A DNA stretch of 8,114 nt, taken from an uncultured Clostridia bacterium. Lineage in GTDB: Bacteria > Bacillota > Clostridia > Christensenellales > UBA1242. The notes under the pieces were generated by a model. It was not told the DNA's origin, made no database searches, and worked only from the letters and a program-made list of their open reading frames with translations. The first letter of the stretch is position 1; every line of letters starts with the position of its first letter. A program made the translations under genes and the position numbers. Where the stretch lies: contig CALNBM010000103.1 in assembly GCA_937874195.1 (NCBI GenBank), forward strand, positions 1 through 8,114, given 5' to 3'. Shown here piece after piece: positions 1 to 7,173 of this stretch.

Positions 1-803
1 CCATCTTTTTCTATTAATTCACCAGTTAAAAATTTATTAACAATGCTATCTATAAATTCGTTGTATAGTCCATCAAAAGCAATTGTAATTACTTTTACTT
101 TTGATAGGTTAAGATTTCCTACTTGGCTAGCATTATTAACATATGGCACACTTTCTTGGTTCATCTCATTTGATATAACAATGCCACCGATTGGAACTTT
201 AACCCATGTGTTATCTAAAAGAAAATCCACTTCATATTCTGTTTTGGAATATACATTTTGTGCCAACCCAATAGTTATATCAACCGAACACACCGCCATT
301 TCTCCAAATTCTGTGCCTTTCTGTATATCTTCCACTTGTAACTTATCAAACACAATTAACGCTTGTCTATTTTCTGTCCCAATTTGTACTGGTATTCTCT
401 CTCCGTTGGTTAAAATGGTTAAGTCTTCAAACATATCTTCCAATAACTTGACTTTTTCTGTTTGCACCCAATACTCTAAACTAGCACTCACTGTAACTGT
501 GTCTATGTCCTTACTCCAAATTCTTTCTACATTTGTTAGAGATAATAGTCCGAAAGACCTTGTAAATGCTTGAAACGCACTAGGATGTTGCCCTTGTTGT
601 ATCATTTGTTTAACTAAAACTTCAGTATCCATAGGTCTATGTTTAAATGTGTAATACTCAACATTAAGTGCTTTCTGTACAGTCTTATTCTGCCATGTAT
701 ACGGAGCGGTTGTATCGGTTATAGTATAGTTCACTTCTTCATTTTCCATTAAGCCTTGTAATAGTTGTAGGATTGTATCCGAACTAACTTTAATTTTATT
801 CAT
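1..803 (-). CDS. Putative phage tail structural protein, N-terminal part (runs off left edge)
   Basis: The frame is open from an ATG at 801-803 to the window edge, giving 267 codons with no stop; the C-terminus is missing. A site reading AAAAGGAATTAGTT precedes the start, and the ATG overlaps the end of the upstream gene by 8 nt, so the two are translationally coupled. Composition is that of a soluble, beta-rich protein: residues 1-60 mix helix and strand, residues 100-190 are alternating hydrophobic strands, and a second strand-rich part begins near residue 190 (EVDFLLDNTWVKVPIGG). There is no signal peptide or membrane span. Its place after the likely head-closure and tail-completion genes is where a tail tube or other early tail protein is usually found. 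That role is inferred from position only; I do not recognise the family. Confidence 0.5.
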   Translation of the reverse strand, partial: MNKIKVSSDTILQLLQGLMENEEVNYTITDTTAPYTWQNKTVQKALNVEYYTFKHRPMDTEVLVKQMIQQGQHPSAFQAFTRSFGLLSLTNVERIWSKDIDTVTVSASLEYWVQTEKVKLLEDMFEDLTILTNGERIPVQIGTENRQALIVFDKLQVEDIQKGTEFGEMAVCSVDITIGLAQNVYSKTEYEVDFLLDNTWVKVPIGGIVISNEMNQESVPYVNNASQVGNLNLSKVKVITIAFDGLYNEFIDSIVNKFLTGELIEKD

Positions 804-1323
804 AACTAATTCCTTTTAACTGTTCATAGCCAACAGTTTTTAACCATGTCATTTGTTTTTTGTAGTAATCTCCATACATTAATTTGTATTGGTTTCCAAA
901 ATCGGGGTTATACTGAATATTATCAAATACAATCTGCATAACTTGTATTTTAGCCCTTTCAGTGTCTAGGGTTTTTATTTGTTCTAAACTTTGAAAAGGT
1001 AATATAACTTTTGTATCTTGCCTTAATCCCTTTGTGAAACTTGGTATATTATTAAACATTACCTCTATTACACCCTGTAAGGCTTTAATTTCGGCAAATC
1101 TCTGTTTAAATTTACCTTGTATCCTAATTGTATATCCGTTTGTTGTATCACGGTTTATTCTGCCATTAAAGGTATCTTTTAAGTAATTAGCAATCTTCTT
1201 TTCAAACCACGCAAAACTGTAAACATTCTGTAACGGGTCATGCTGGTTAAACTGTGGAAATATATGTTTTAAATCTCTATTAGTAAATAAATCACGCATT
1301 GTGAATTTATCATTAAACTGCAT
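796..1323 (-). CDS. Phage hypothetical protein, possible tail-completion or neck protein
   Basis: A 175-aa soluble protein starting at ATG 1321-1323, with AGGTG a few bases upstream, and ending in TAA. It begins 7 nt after the stop of the 208-aa gene and overlaps the following tail gene by 8 nt. No membrane span or signal peptide is visible. Residues 33-95 look like a helix followed by strands and another helix (FAWFEKKIANYLKD, then YTIRIQGKF), and the C-terminal third is aromatic-rich (MYGDYYKKQMTWLKTVGYEQ). Tail-completion proteins of siphophages and myophages have similar length and sit between the head-closure protein and the tail tube, which is the position here. The functional call rests on synteny, and the sequence itself is unfamiliar. 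It could be any neck component. Confidence 0.4.
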   Translation of the reverse strand: MQFNDKFTMRDLFTNRDLKHIFPQFNQHDPLQNVYSFAWFEKKIANYLKDTFNGRINRDTTNGYTIRIQGKFKQRFAEIKALQGVIEVMFNNIPSFTKGLRQDTKVILPFQSLEQIKTLDTERAKIQVMQIVFDNIQYNPDFGNQYKLMYGDYYKKQMTWLKTVGYEQLKGISYE

Positions 1324-1330
1324 AGCACAC

Positions 1331-1957
1331 CTACTTATTTATTGCTTTTAATGTTAAATGTAAAACCTTTTGTTCTTTGGGTGTGAAATAACTGCTCTCT
1401 CGCACTTCTTCTATAAACCAAAATTGATGTGTATATTTAATAATATCTCCATGTGATGGTTTATCTAATTTTCCATTAAAGTTATGCGTTTTAATAGTGA
1501 CATAACTACTATCAATTGGTAGCCCTTGCAAAGGCTGATAGTCGCTGCTTTCCTTATCGGTTTCTTTAATACAATCAAATTTTTGTTTGAGAATATATGT
1601 ATTCTTTTCAAATTTAATAGTCATTGTAGTGTCTACATCAATAATTGTTGTTTCTTCTTCTACTAAATCCTGTTCAACTAAATCCTGTTCTATTGGGTCA
1701 TATGTGTATAATTTCCTTTGAAATCTTAATGCACTAACTGGAATATCATCAATAATCTCACCAATCTGTATCTCTTCCACAGGGTCGGTTGGTACAGTGG
1801 TTAGTTGTATTAATTGTTGCGGAAATCCTGACACTTCAAAAGCAATGTTTGGCTCGGCAACATAAATTTTTCTTTTACCAATTTGCGATGTATCTGTATA
1901 TCTTTTCCACCATTCTGCTTTCGGTGAAAATGGATAACGCTGAACATATCTGGACAT
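1331..1957 (-). CDS. Putative head-closure (stopper) protein of the phage neck
   Basis: A 208-aa soluble protein with a near-ideal ribosome site, AAAGGAG, 6 nt before its ATG, starting just after the stop of the 299-aa membrane protein. The N-terminus is basic and aromatic (WWKRY at 16-20). The middle is acidic and contains an exact five-residue duplication, EQDLV at 90-94 and 95-99. Residues 165-205 read as a short beta barrel (SHGDIIKYTHQFWFIEEVRE, then a strand-like VLHLTLKAI). That pattern, G-D-x-I followed by an aromatic W-F-I-E-E-V strand and a closing strand, resembles small-barrel head-closure proteins such as SPP1 gp16, which seal the portal after packaging. The resemblance is by pattern only. 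The long N-terminal half is extra relative to typical stoppers of about 100-120 aa. Confidence 0.4.
   Translation of the reverse strand: MSRYVQRYPFSPKAEWWKRYTDTSQIGKRKIYVAEPNIAFEVSGFPQQLIQLTTVPTDPVEEIQIGEIIDDIPVSALRFQRKLYTYDPIEQDLVEQDLVEEETTIIDVDTTMTIKFEKNTYILKQKFDCIKETDKESSDYQPLQGLPIDSSYVTIKTHNFNGKLDKPSHGDIIKYTHQFWFIEEVRESSYFTPKEQKVLHLTLKAINK
1662..1691 (-). repeat. 15-bp in-frame tandem duplication inside the head-closure candidate
   Basis: Two adjacent 15-bp units (1662-1676 and 1677-1691) differ only in the last base. On the coding strand they encode EQDLV twice, at residues 90-94 and 95-99, in an acidic surface-like linker. The near identity suggests recent slippage or unequal copying that kept the reading frame. 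Confidence 0.85.
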
Positions 1958-1958
1958 T

Positions 1959-2858
1959 TTATACTCCTTTAATTGAATTATCGAACTCTTCCATCTTATT
2001 TATTTTCATAATAATTCCATTGCGAGAAGTTCTTATGATAAACATATAAGCACTATAGAATGCAGATAGCGATGTAAGAATAATCATAATAGCAACCATT
2101 AAATTATATAAAAAGTTTGCCATATTAAAACCAAAGAAAATAAACGATATTGACGGGCATAATATGCCAATAATAAACCTTGTGATGGTTGAAATAATTG
2201 TATTTTTTGCGATATATGTATTCTCACTTGCTGTAAAATTGTTTGGATCGTTATTATCATCAATATTTATTAAATTTGAAACTGTAAGTCGTGTTATTTT
2301 ATATCGTTTTGCTTTTCTAATATAATGCTTTTTTTCCCTATAAATTTTCCAGTCATCATGAAAAATCCAAACAAAAAATTGCCTAAAAATCCAAAGCAAA
2401 CCAAATACACCTACTATATCAAACCATCTAAATGTTATAGCTTTAGGTTTTGTTAATTTAAAGTTTATTAGTTTTTTTCCTTTTTTATCAAATACCTCTT
2501 CGTAATCAAATCCCGCACTATTTGTGTAAACAGTCCTGCCAATTTGTAGTAATTTTGCATAATCTTCATCAAGCCAAGTTTGTAAATTGTTTAATTTAGG
2601 ATATATTTTTAGTTTTTGGGTTATATGCGTAGTTACAGTTTCTTTATATTTATCATTATTCTTACCACTTAATAACCCTTGTTTCATAAGTGCAGAATTC
2701 GCTATTGTTGCACCTAAAAATAACAATCCGCCATTAACTGTTATTTTTAATATATCAATTTGTAGTTTCTCAATGCCAACATAAGAGAGTATAAAATATA
2801 AAGTAATAACAAAAGCTAATATAATAAAGCCTAAATTATTAAAAACCTTTTCTTTCAT
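1959..2858 (-). CDS. Multi-span membrane protein with a soluble central domain
   Basis: A 299-aa integral membrane protein of no family I recognise. Hydrophobic segments lie at about 8-28, 38-58, 146-167, 221-246 and 247-275, so five spans are likely. Between spans 2 and 3 is a soluble segment of about 85 residues (61-145), lysine-rich early and with LDEDY and FDYEEVFDKKGKK. Between spans 3 and 4 is a strongly basic stretch (REKKHYIRKAKRYK at 174-187), which by the positive-inside rule should face the cytoplasm. There is no signal peptide beyond the first span. The ATG follows TGAGGT by 8 nt and overlaps the stop of the previous gene by one base (TAATG). It is the last and largest of three consecutive membrane-protein genes in a phage assembly operon. 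It could act in superinfection exclusion or DNA entry; nothing in the sequence decides. Confidence 0.6.
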   Translation of the reverse strand: MKEKVFNNLGFIILAFVITLYFILSYVGIEKLQIDILKITVNGGLLFLGATIANSALMKQGLLSGKNNDKYKETVTTHITQKLKIYPKLNNLQTWLDEDYAKLLQIGRTVYTNSAGFDYEEVFDKKGKKLINFKLTKPKAITFRWFDIVGVFGLLWIFRQFFVWIFHDDWKIYREKKHYIRKAKRYKITRLTVSNLINIDDNNDPNNFTASENTYIAKNTIISTITRFIIGILCPSISFIFFGFNMANFLYNLMVAIMIILTSLSAFYSAYMFIIRTSRNGIIMKINKMEEFDNSIKGV

Positions 2859-3382
2859 TATTCATACCTCACAGGTGTTTTATTTATCTTGTCTACAATT
2901 TTATTTGCAAACTCTTCAGCCTGTTCAACTTCTTTTTGTTTTAGTTCTTGCCGAGTATTAAAATCACAGATTATGTTTCCTATTATAATAACAGTGTACA
3001 TTCCTAATATTTCAAATAATACATAACCGGTTCGTACTAAGTATTTACCACCTAAAACGAAAATTCCAGCAATAAGAACCATTGGTATAACTACCCCGAT
3101 TGTTTCCAATAGATTGGCGATTATTGCACTTGTTTTGCCCTTTATTCCAATTTCTTTTGCGGTTTCAACTGCTTGTAATTTTCGGTTTATTTTTGCTTTT
3201 AGTGCTTTGTAATAAATCAGGAAGGTAATTAGCAGCGCTAATAAGCAGGGAATAGTTATTTTAATTACCGGCGGACTAGAATTTTTAATTATGTATTGAA
3301 ATACAATTATTGCAGTCATACCGGACAATGAGAGCATATATGTAATTATTTTCGTAAATAAATTTTTAACCTTTGCACTCAT
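2858..3382 (-). CDS. Four-span membrane protein with charged C-terminal helix
   Basis: A 174-aa protein from the preferred start. Hydrophobic spans lie at about 12-32, 40-59, 95-115 and 119-139. A basic, helical loop (residues 60-90, KALKAKINRKLQ) separates two hairpins, and a charged helical tail (about 142-168, QELKQKEVEQAEEF) follows, so both ends and the loop probably lie in the cytoplasm. I chose the ATG at 3380-3382 because GGTAGGG lies 6 nt before it and it begins one base after the upstream stop. An in-frame ATG at 3406 would add eight residues (MNLVVGFN) and a 23-nt overlap, and has only a weak GGAAAG upstream; that start cannot be excluded. The stop overlaps the next start by one base. 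I do not recognise the family. Its neighbours on both sides are also membrane proteins. Confidence 0.6.
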   Translation of the reverse strand: MSAKVKNLFTKIITYMLSLSGMTAIIVFQYIIKNSSPPVIKITIPCLLALLITFLIYYKALKAKINRKLQAVETAKEIGIKGKTSAIIANLLETIGVVIPMVLIAGIFVLGGKYLVRTGYVLFEILGMYTVIIIGNIICDFNTRQELKQKEVEQAEEFANKIVDKINKTPVRYE

Positions 3383-3383
3383 A

Positions 3384-3968
3384 TTAAACCCTACCACTAA
3401 ATTCATCTTTTGTTCTTTCCACTATAACTTCTCTAATCTCCGTTTTTTCAAATACTGTGGATATATTTTTTAATTCAGTAAGTTTAGATTGAGCAGCTTC
3501 AATAGCCTCAATCGCTTTTTTATACTCATCTTTTTCTTCTGATGAAACCACAATATCGTTTGCGTTAATATTTCGTTTAGCGGTTACTTTCTGAACTGCT
3601 ACAATTGCATTTGTTAAATCTTGTATGACATTCATATTATTAACAATAGAATTTGCACGTTCTACTACCGCATCGTTAGCACTTACACCTTGATTTATAA
3701 CTTTCTGTGCATCTGCTAACTTTGATAGTAGTTTAGTATTACTAATCGTTTGTAATAATTTAGTTGCAATTAATATTGCCGCATTAATAGTTACTGTAAC
3801 TGAAAATGTTGCTATGTATTCTTGTGATATTCTAAGCCAATTGTAAACAAGTCTGCTAATATCAGATGGTAGGAAAGTCATTACAAGGTTAAATACCGCA
3901 TATAAAGCACTTACAATCATAATTAAGGTTAAAATGACATTTAATGACTTTAATAAAAATGTTTTCAT
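3384..3968 (-). CDS. Two-span membrane protein with long helical, coiled-coil-like tail
   Basis: A 194-aa protein with two hydrophobic spans at about 9-33 and 51-72, joined by a short segment (LPSDISRLVYNWLRISQ) that probably faces outside. The remaining 120 residues are soluble and almost wholly helical, with heptad-like spacing at 78-130 and 142-185 (for example EEKDEYKKAIEAIEAAQ), and are probably cytoplasmic. The first 33 residues could be mistaken for a signal peptide, but there is no clear cleavage site and a second span follows. The ATG sits in TAATG, overlapping the stop of the 59-aa gene by one base; the upstream GGCGGG is only a fair ribosome site, so coupled re-initiation is likely. 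The layout, a membrane hairpin plus a coiled coil, would suit oligomerisation, perhaps with the adjacent coiled-coil protein. The family is not recognised. Confidence 0.6.
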   Translation of the reverse strand: MKTFLLKSLNVILTLIMIVSALYAVFNLVMTFLPSDISRLVYNWLRISQEYIATFSVTVTINAAILIATKLLQTISNTKLLSKLADAQKVINQGVSANDAVVERANSIVNNMNVIQDLTNAIVAVQKVTAKRNINANDIVVSSEEKDEYKKAIEAIEAAQSKLTELKNISTVFEKTEIREVIVERTKDEFSGRV

Positions 3969-4147
3969 TAATCACCCGCCTGTACTCTTAATAGAGATAA
4001 AATCGCATCACATATTTTTTTGTTAATTGTTACAAGTTCTTGTACTTGCTCTTTAATGTCCAGTGCATCTGTTGCCATTTTTTTTATTTTCTCATCAAGT
4101 TCGTTAATTTTTTGTTTCCATAGCAAAATATCATCTTTTATTTTCAT
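3968..4147 (-). CDS. Small 59-aa coiled-coil protein coupled to the portal gene
   Basis: A short gene with clear translation signals: AGGAGGG lies 5 nt before the ATG at 4145-4147, and that ATG overlaps the portal TGA stop (ATGA). It ends in TAA, which overlaps the next start by one base. The product is almost entirely helical and amphipathic, with hydrophobic residues at heptad-like intervals through about residues 8-54 (WKQKINELDEKIKKMA, then IKEQVQELV). There is no membrane span, and one cysteine at residue 46. Overlaps on both sides and a near-consensus ribosome site make it a real gene despite its size. It may pair with the helical tail of the following membrane protein, act as a small scaffold or portal-associated factor, or be a soluble partner of the membrane block. 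These are inferences. Confidence 0.7.
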   Translation of the reverse strand: MKIKDDILLWKQKINELDEKIKKMATDALDIKEQVQELVTINKKICDAILSLLRVQAGD

Positions 4148-5706
4148 TGTATCCCTCCTGGAATTTGTATCAATTGTTTAGATTGTTTTGCAACTCTAAT
4201 ATGATCTGCTAGTTTTTTAACTTCTTCAATGGAACATGTTCCTAGTATTTCTTTTGCAAGCATATCTTCATCTATTTGCCCTTTATCATACAATTCACTG
4301 AACATCCTAATACTCTCTGTTCTTACTGTTTGATTTTCAGGCATTATATGTAGTTCAGGTGGATTACATCCATAATACCTAAAAAACAAATCAACCATAT
4401 CTTGCAACGGCTCCTGAATTATTTCTATCTTGTCATTTATAAATGCTGTTGTTTTAGTTCGTTCATATTCTATTTCAGTCGCCGTCTTTTGAGTTTGTCC
4501 ATCACTTAACCATGCCGCGATAGTTGAACTTGATAAATTTAAAGAAAAAGCAACATCGTTTAAGATATTTTGTTTCTGTCTATTTATTGCATCTGCACGA
4601 AGTTCGGGTTGAACTGTTGTAGGTTTTTTATCATCACTTTCACCGGCAATACTATCATAATAAGTAAATACCATTGGATCTAATATACTTTTTCGGCTAT
4701 CAGGATCGTTAACATTTGTATATCTCTTATCTACCATTATTCTACCACGGGATATATATACTTCCACCCGTTCAAAAAATTTTAACTGATCATAGGCATA
4801 TACTTCATTCATTAGTAAATCAGCTAACGGTTGTCCAAATGGCAGTTTTGGAAATGATGGTATTATTCTCGTAAACTTAATTAATCTGCAGCCTAAATCA
4901 TCATCAAAAGGCAGTAATTTACATTTTTCATACTCTTTTAAGCTACAACTTTCATTAATATCTATCAAGATGTCTCCATAATCTCGTTGTAGCATTTTTC
5001 TAACATCATAAGGAATATCCCCCCATTTAATTGGTTCGGGATTTGGTAATGTTTCATTGCTAATATTGCTTGATGTTTTATATATTAAGTAATGTATCAT
5101 TGGGTAGCGTTTTTCAATACCATTCTGAGTTGTATATTTATAAAAACGCTCTTCGCACAAATAATACTCTTGATTAGCTGCTACTGTATCATGGTAAGTT
5201 GAAATATATGATCGCACCCGTTCAATATCACCATAAGCATCCACTTCAATAAAAAACTTATCCATAGGTATTGATTCAGCTCTTAGTTGATTGGTTCTAT
5301 CTTTATTCCACTTTAAAAGAGCAGTTCCACCATCCAATGCATAATTATAAGCCTCTTTTACAGTCATATTAAATACAGATTTTTTGTATTGGTCTTGTAT
5401 AATTTTTAAAGCATTAATATCTTCCGTATTTAAAACAAATGGTTTTCCAAATAATGTTGAAACTATTCCGGTTCCTATTTTTTGTAAAAAAAGAGTAGGA
5501 ATTACACCATACTCTAAATTATGAAAGCCTTCTATCCATCCTCTATACATTGCAGTGCGAGGTCTTATGTAACTTTCATAGAATTGTTGGTATCTTGGAG
5601 ATGATAGCCTGTATGTGTTGTCATTTTGTCTTAACTTAAAACTTTCAGTTTGCAACTCACTACCCAAACTAAAAGGTATTAAATATTTATCGTTAACTTC
5701 ATTCAT
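4144..5706 (-). CDS. Phage portal protein
   Basis: A 520-aa soluble protein that should form the ring at the capsid vertex through which DNA is packaged and released. It belongs by pattern to the SPP1 gp6-like portal class. The best evidence is at residues 365-445: an arginine- and glutamine-rich helix (PELRADAINRQKQNILNDVA), then LNLSSSTIAAWLSDGQ, then KTATEIEYERTKT at 407-419 and a long helix to about 442. This layout, with a T-A-T-E-I motif before the long helix, is typical of portals. The N-terminal 60 residues (RPRTAMYRGWIEG) and the helical wing (95-135) also fit, as does the length of about 500 aa. The gene starts at ATG 5704-5706 after AGAGG, 3 nt past the previous stop, and ends in TGA overlapping the 59-aa gene. 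It lies downstream of the adaptor candidate, an unusual order. Confidence 0.85.
   Translation of the reverse strand: MNEVNDKYLIPFSLGSELQTESFKLRQNDNTYRLSSPRYQQFYESYIRPRTAMYRGWIEGFHNLEYGVIPTLFLQKIGTGIVSTLFGKPFVLNTEDINALKIIQDQYKKSVFNMTVKEAYNYALDGGTALLKWNKDRTNQLRAESIPMDKFFIEVDAYGDIERVRSYISTYHDTVAANQEYYLCEERFYKYTTQNGIEKRYPMIHYLIYKTSSNISNETLPNPEPIKWGDIPYDVRKMLQRDYGDILIDINESCSLKEYEKCKLLPFDDDLGCRLIKFTRIIPSFPKLPFGQPLADLLMNEVYAYDQLKFFERVEVYISRGRIMVDKRYTNVNDPDSRKSILDPMVFTYYDSIAGESDDKKPTTVQPELRADAINRQKQNILNDVAFSLNLSSSTIAAWLSDGQTQKTATEIEYERTKTTAFINDKIEIIQEPLQDMVDLFFRYYGCNPPELHIMPENQTVRTESIRMFSELYDKGQIDEDMLAKEILGTCSIEEVKKLADHIRVAKQSKQLIQIPGGIQ
4153..4159 (-). promoter_or_regulatory. Strong Shine-Dalgarno site for the 59-aa gene
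   Basis: AGGAGGG on the minus strand, 5 nt before the ATG at 4147 and lying inside the last portal codons. It is close to the ideal anti-16S match and is the main support for the small gene. Confidence 0.8.
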
Positions 5707-5709
5707 TTA

Positions 5710-6081
5710 TTACCTCTTTATTGGTACAATTATTAATTCGTTTAAATATTTTAAAAATTTAGGATGTTTTTTTAATTCATCTAAATCTCTAACATCCGGA
5801 TTAAAATTATTATGATTTGTCCATATCCGTGTTAGTCGTTCAGCGATATATATTTCTTCAGCATGACTTTCCATAATGTCACCGATTTTAATATTAACCA
5901 CTTCTATTATTTTTTTAACTGTATCAGGTAAAAAATCAACCACATTATTTGTTCTTACAATTTCTAAATGTGGATAGAATTCTATTGATAATCCATTATA
6001 AGTGTTTTCTACCCACTCTGTTATTTCCTTTTCAACTTGGGTGTACACCTTATCTTCGCTGATTAATTTTCTTAATTTCAT
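5710..6081 (-). CDS. Phage hypothetical protein upstream of the portal gene
   Basis: A 123-aa soluble protein from the preferred start at 6079-6081. Helices are likely at about 11-28 (KVYTQVEKEITEWVENTY), 52-85 and 98-116, with a short strand around 32-44 (SIEFYPHLEIVR). There is no membrane span or signal. An in-frame ATG at 6102 would add seven residues, but its AGGA abuts the ATG with no spacer, whereas the internal ATG has AAAAGGA at a normal 5-nt spacing, so I prefer the shorter form. It lies 10 nt after the adaptor candidate and 3 nt before the portal gene and is clearly part of the assembly operon. It may be a head or neck component, or a small portal-associated protein. I do not recognise it. 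Confidence 0.5.
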   Translation of the reverse strand: MKLRKLISEDKVYTQVEKEITEWVENTYNGLSIEFYPHLEIVRTNNVVDFLPDTVKKIIEVVNIKIGDIMESHAEEIYIAERLTRIWTNHNNFNPDVRDLDELKKHPKFLKYLNELIIVPIKR

Positions 6082-6086
6082 AATAA

Positions 6087-6093
6087 TCCTTTT
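6087..6093 (-). promoter_or_regulatory. Ribosome binding site that decides the start of the 123-aa gene
   Basis: AAAAGGA on the minus strand ends 5 nt before the ATG at 6081. It overlaps the TAA stop of the 192-aa gene, implying coupled re-initiation. The competing ATG at 6102 has no spacer after its AGGA. Confidence 0.6.
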
Positions 6094-6670
6094 ACCAATC
6101 ATTCCTTGTGACTAAACCCATAAATTGTTTATCATAACTACCAGCCCATACTAAACCTAATTCCATTAATGAAATCTTAACTTTGGGGTCAATATGTCGG
6201 TCTTCATTATACATAATACCTTTGTTTAAATATTGCTTACTATCAATATCAATTCCAGTTGTTTTGCCAGTATCATCATTATTTAAATAGTATCTTGCCT
6301 GTTTCCATAAAATCTCTTCAAATAACATTCTAAACCTAAAAGGTGTAATACCTCTGCGTATTCCTTTTGCAATCAAGCATTTTAACGTCTCACTATTGCT
6401 TCCGCTATTTTTGCTAATATAAGAATATATTTGGTCGCTTATATATTCTAATTCCTCGTTAATTACAGAACTCACACTATCGCCAATTTCCTTAATAAAA
6501 TCATACAAATTAAGTCCATGCTTTAATAACAATTCCTCTGTTGGGATGTATTGTCGTTTTAATCCGCTATATTTCATATATTTATTAGAAAATGGAAAAC
6601 TCATATCTTTCTCTTCCATTTCATGTATCTGCTCTTCGGTGTAGAATGGCTCTGAATAATATTTATACAT
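6092..6670 (-). CDS. Putative head-tail connector (adaptor) protein
   Basis: A 192-aa soluble protein starting at ATG 6668-6670 after AAGGAAG, 2 nt past the previous stop. Residues 52-88 form helices (LYDFIKEIGDSVSSVINEEL, then DQIYSYISKN). Residues 95-131 form a helix ending in WKQARYYLNNDD; a short linker GIDIDSKQYLNKGIMY follows, and then IDPKVKISLMELGLVWAG at 160-177. This order, a helical bundle, an A-x-x-Y-Y-L helix end, a glycine-serine turn, and a last helix ending in L-x-x-x-G-L, resembles head-tail adaptors of the HK97 gp6 / SPP1 gp15 type, which dock onto the portal. The N-terminal 45 residues, rich in Tyr and Glu, are extra. The match is by pattern and position in the assembly operon. 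It could be another neck or head protein. Confidence 0.45.
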   Translation of the reverse strand: MYKYYSEPFYTEEQIHEMEEKDMSFPFSNKYMKYSGLKRQYIPTEELLLKHGLNLYDFIKEIGDSVSSVINEELEYISDQIYSYISKNSGSNSETLKCLIAKGIRRGITPFRFRMLFEEILWKQARYYLNNDDTGKTTGIDIDSKQYLNKGIMYNEDRHIDPKVKISLMELGLVWAGSYDKQFMGLVTRNDW

Positions 6671-6672
6671 AT

Positions 6673-7119
6673 TTACTTCCTTAAATTCTTTATTTCTCTT
6701 AATAAGGATAATTTTTGCATTTTGGGCATCTCTGTATTAGATAATATATCCTGTTTTAATTCGTATGCAGCTTTTGCATCCTTATCCCAACCAGGATAAT
6801 AACCAGGCAATTTCGTTTGTTCAGTTTTTCCAATAGGTTTAATTGGTATATCTTTATCATGCAAATATCCGAAAGTGTCTTTCCCTTTTCCTAACTCGTG
6901 CGTGCTTTTAACTACTGCCAAAGTTTTATAGACTTTTCCACTCTGCGGGTGAGTAACTTTTGGGGTGATAATATCGCCTGTTCGTTTACCTTTTCCATAA
7001 TAAGAGTATAATTTACCACTGTCTTGATGCCCATAAGTAACATTTACTACCTGCATAGGGGTAGTATTAGAGGTCTTTATTGGCACACCCATGCTATTTA
7101 ATTTTTGAATTTGTTGCAT
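6673..7119 (-). CDS. Phage hypothetical protein with a small beta-barrel-like core
   Basis: A 148-aa protein starting at ATG 7117-7119 with GGAG about 7 nt upstream, and ending 2 nt before the adaptor candidate. Residues 22-72 look like a compact barrel: V-V-N-V-T-Y-G, then GKLYSYYGKGKRTGDI, then GKVYKTLAVVKST. Sequences with Y-x-Y followed by G-D-x-x-x-P and a closing A-V-V strand recur in small phage and DNA-binding barrels, but this is a fold impression, not a family assignment. The linker at 75-115 is Gly, Pro and Lys rich (KLPGYYPGWDK). The last 35 residues are a basic helix (MQKLSLLREIKNLRK). There is no membrane span. It is the first gene of the tightly packed block, directly downstream of the structured gap. 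The role is unknown; a minor virion protein is the simplest guess. Confidence 0.45.
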   Translation of the reverse strand: MQQIQKLNSMGVPIKTSNTTPMQVVNVTYGHQDSGKLYSYYGKGKRTGDIITPKVTHPQSGKVYKTLAVVKSTHELGKGKDTFGYLHDKDIPIKPIGKTEQTKLPGYYPGWDKDAKAAYELKQDILSNTEMPKMQKLSLLREIKNLRK

Positions 7120-7173
7120 AATTTACTCCAAATAGTTGATATTTTTATGAAAAATACATATAATATTAATAAG

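Noticed and set aside
43..573. A 176-aa plus-strand open frame near the left edge
   Set aside because: It lies wholly opposite the well-supported minus-strand tail gene, has no ribosome site before its ATG, and its Ser/Thr/Cys-rich composition is typical of an antisense shadow.
1789..2049. An 86-aa hydrophobic plus-strand frame
   Set aside because: It spans the ends of two real minus-strand genes across their tight junction and has no ribosome site. Its hydrophobicity reflects the AT-rich complement.
1959..3968. Reading the membrane proteins as a holin/lysis cassette
   Set aside because: No endolysin, spanin or amidase gene adjoins them; the proteins are larger and more complex than usual holins, and they sit between portal and neck genes rather than after the tail genes.
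5615..5815. A 66-aa plus-strand frame over the portal start
   Set aside because: It crosses the junction of two packed minus-strand genes and has no plausible translation signal.
7120..7173. A promoter in the AT-rich stretch before the 148-aa gene
   Set aside because: TATTAT- and TATATG-like hexamers occur, but no convincing -35 box at the right spacing was found, and such hexamers are expected by chance at this base composition.
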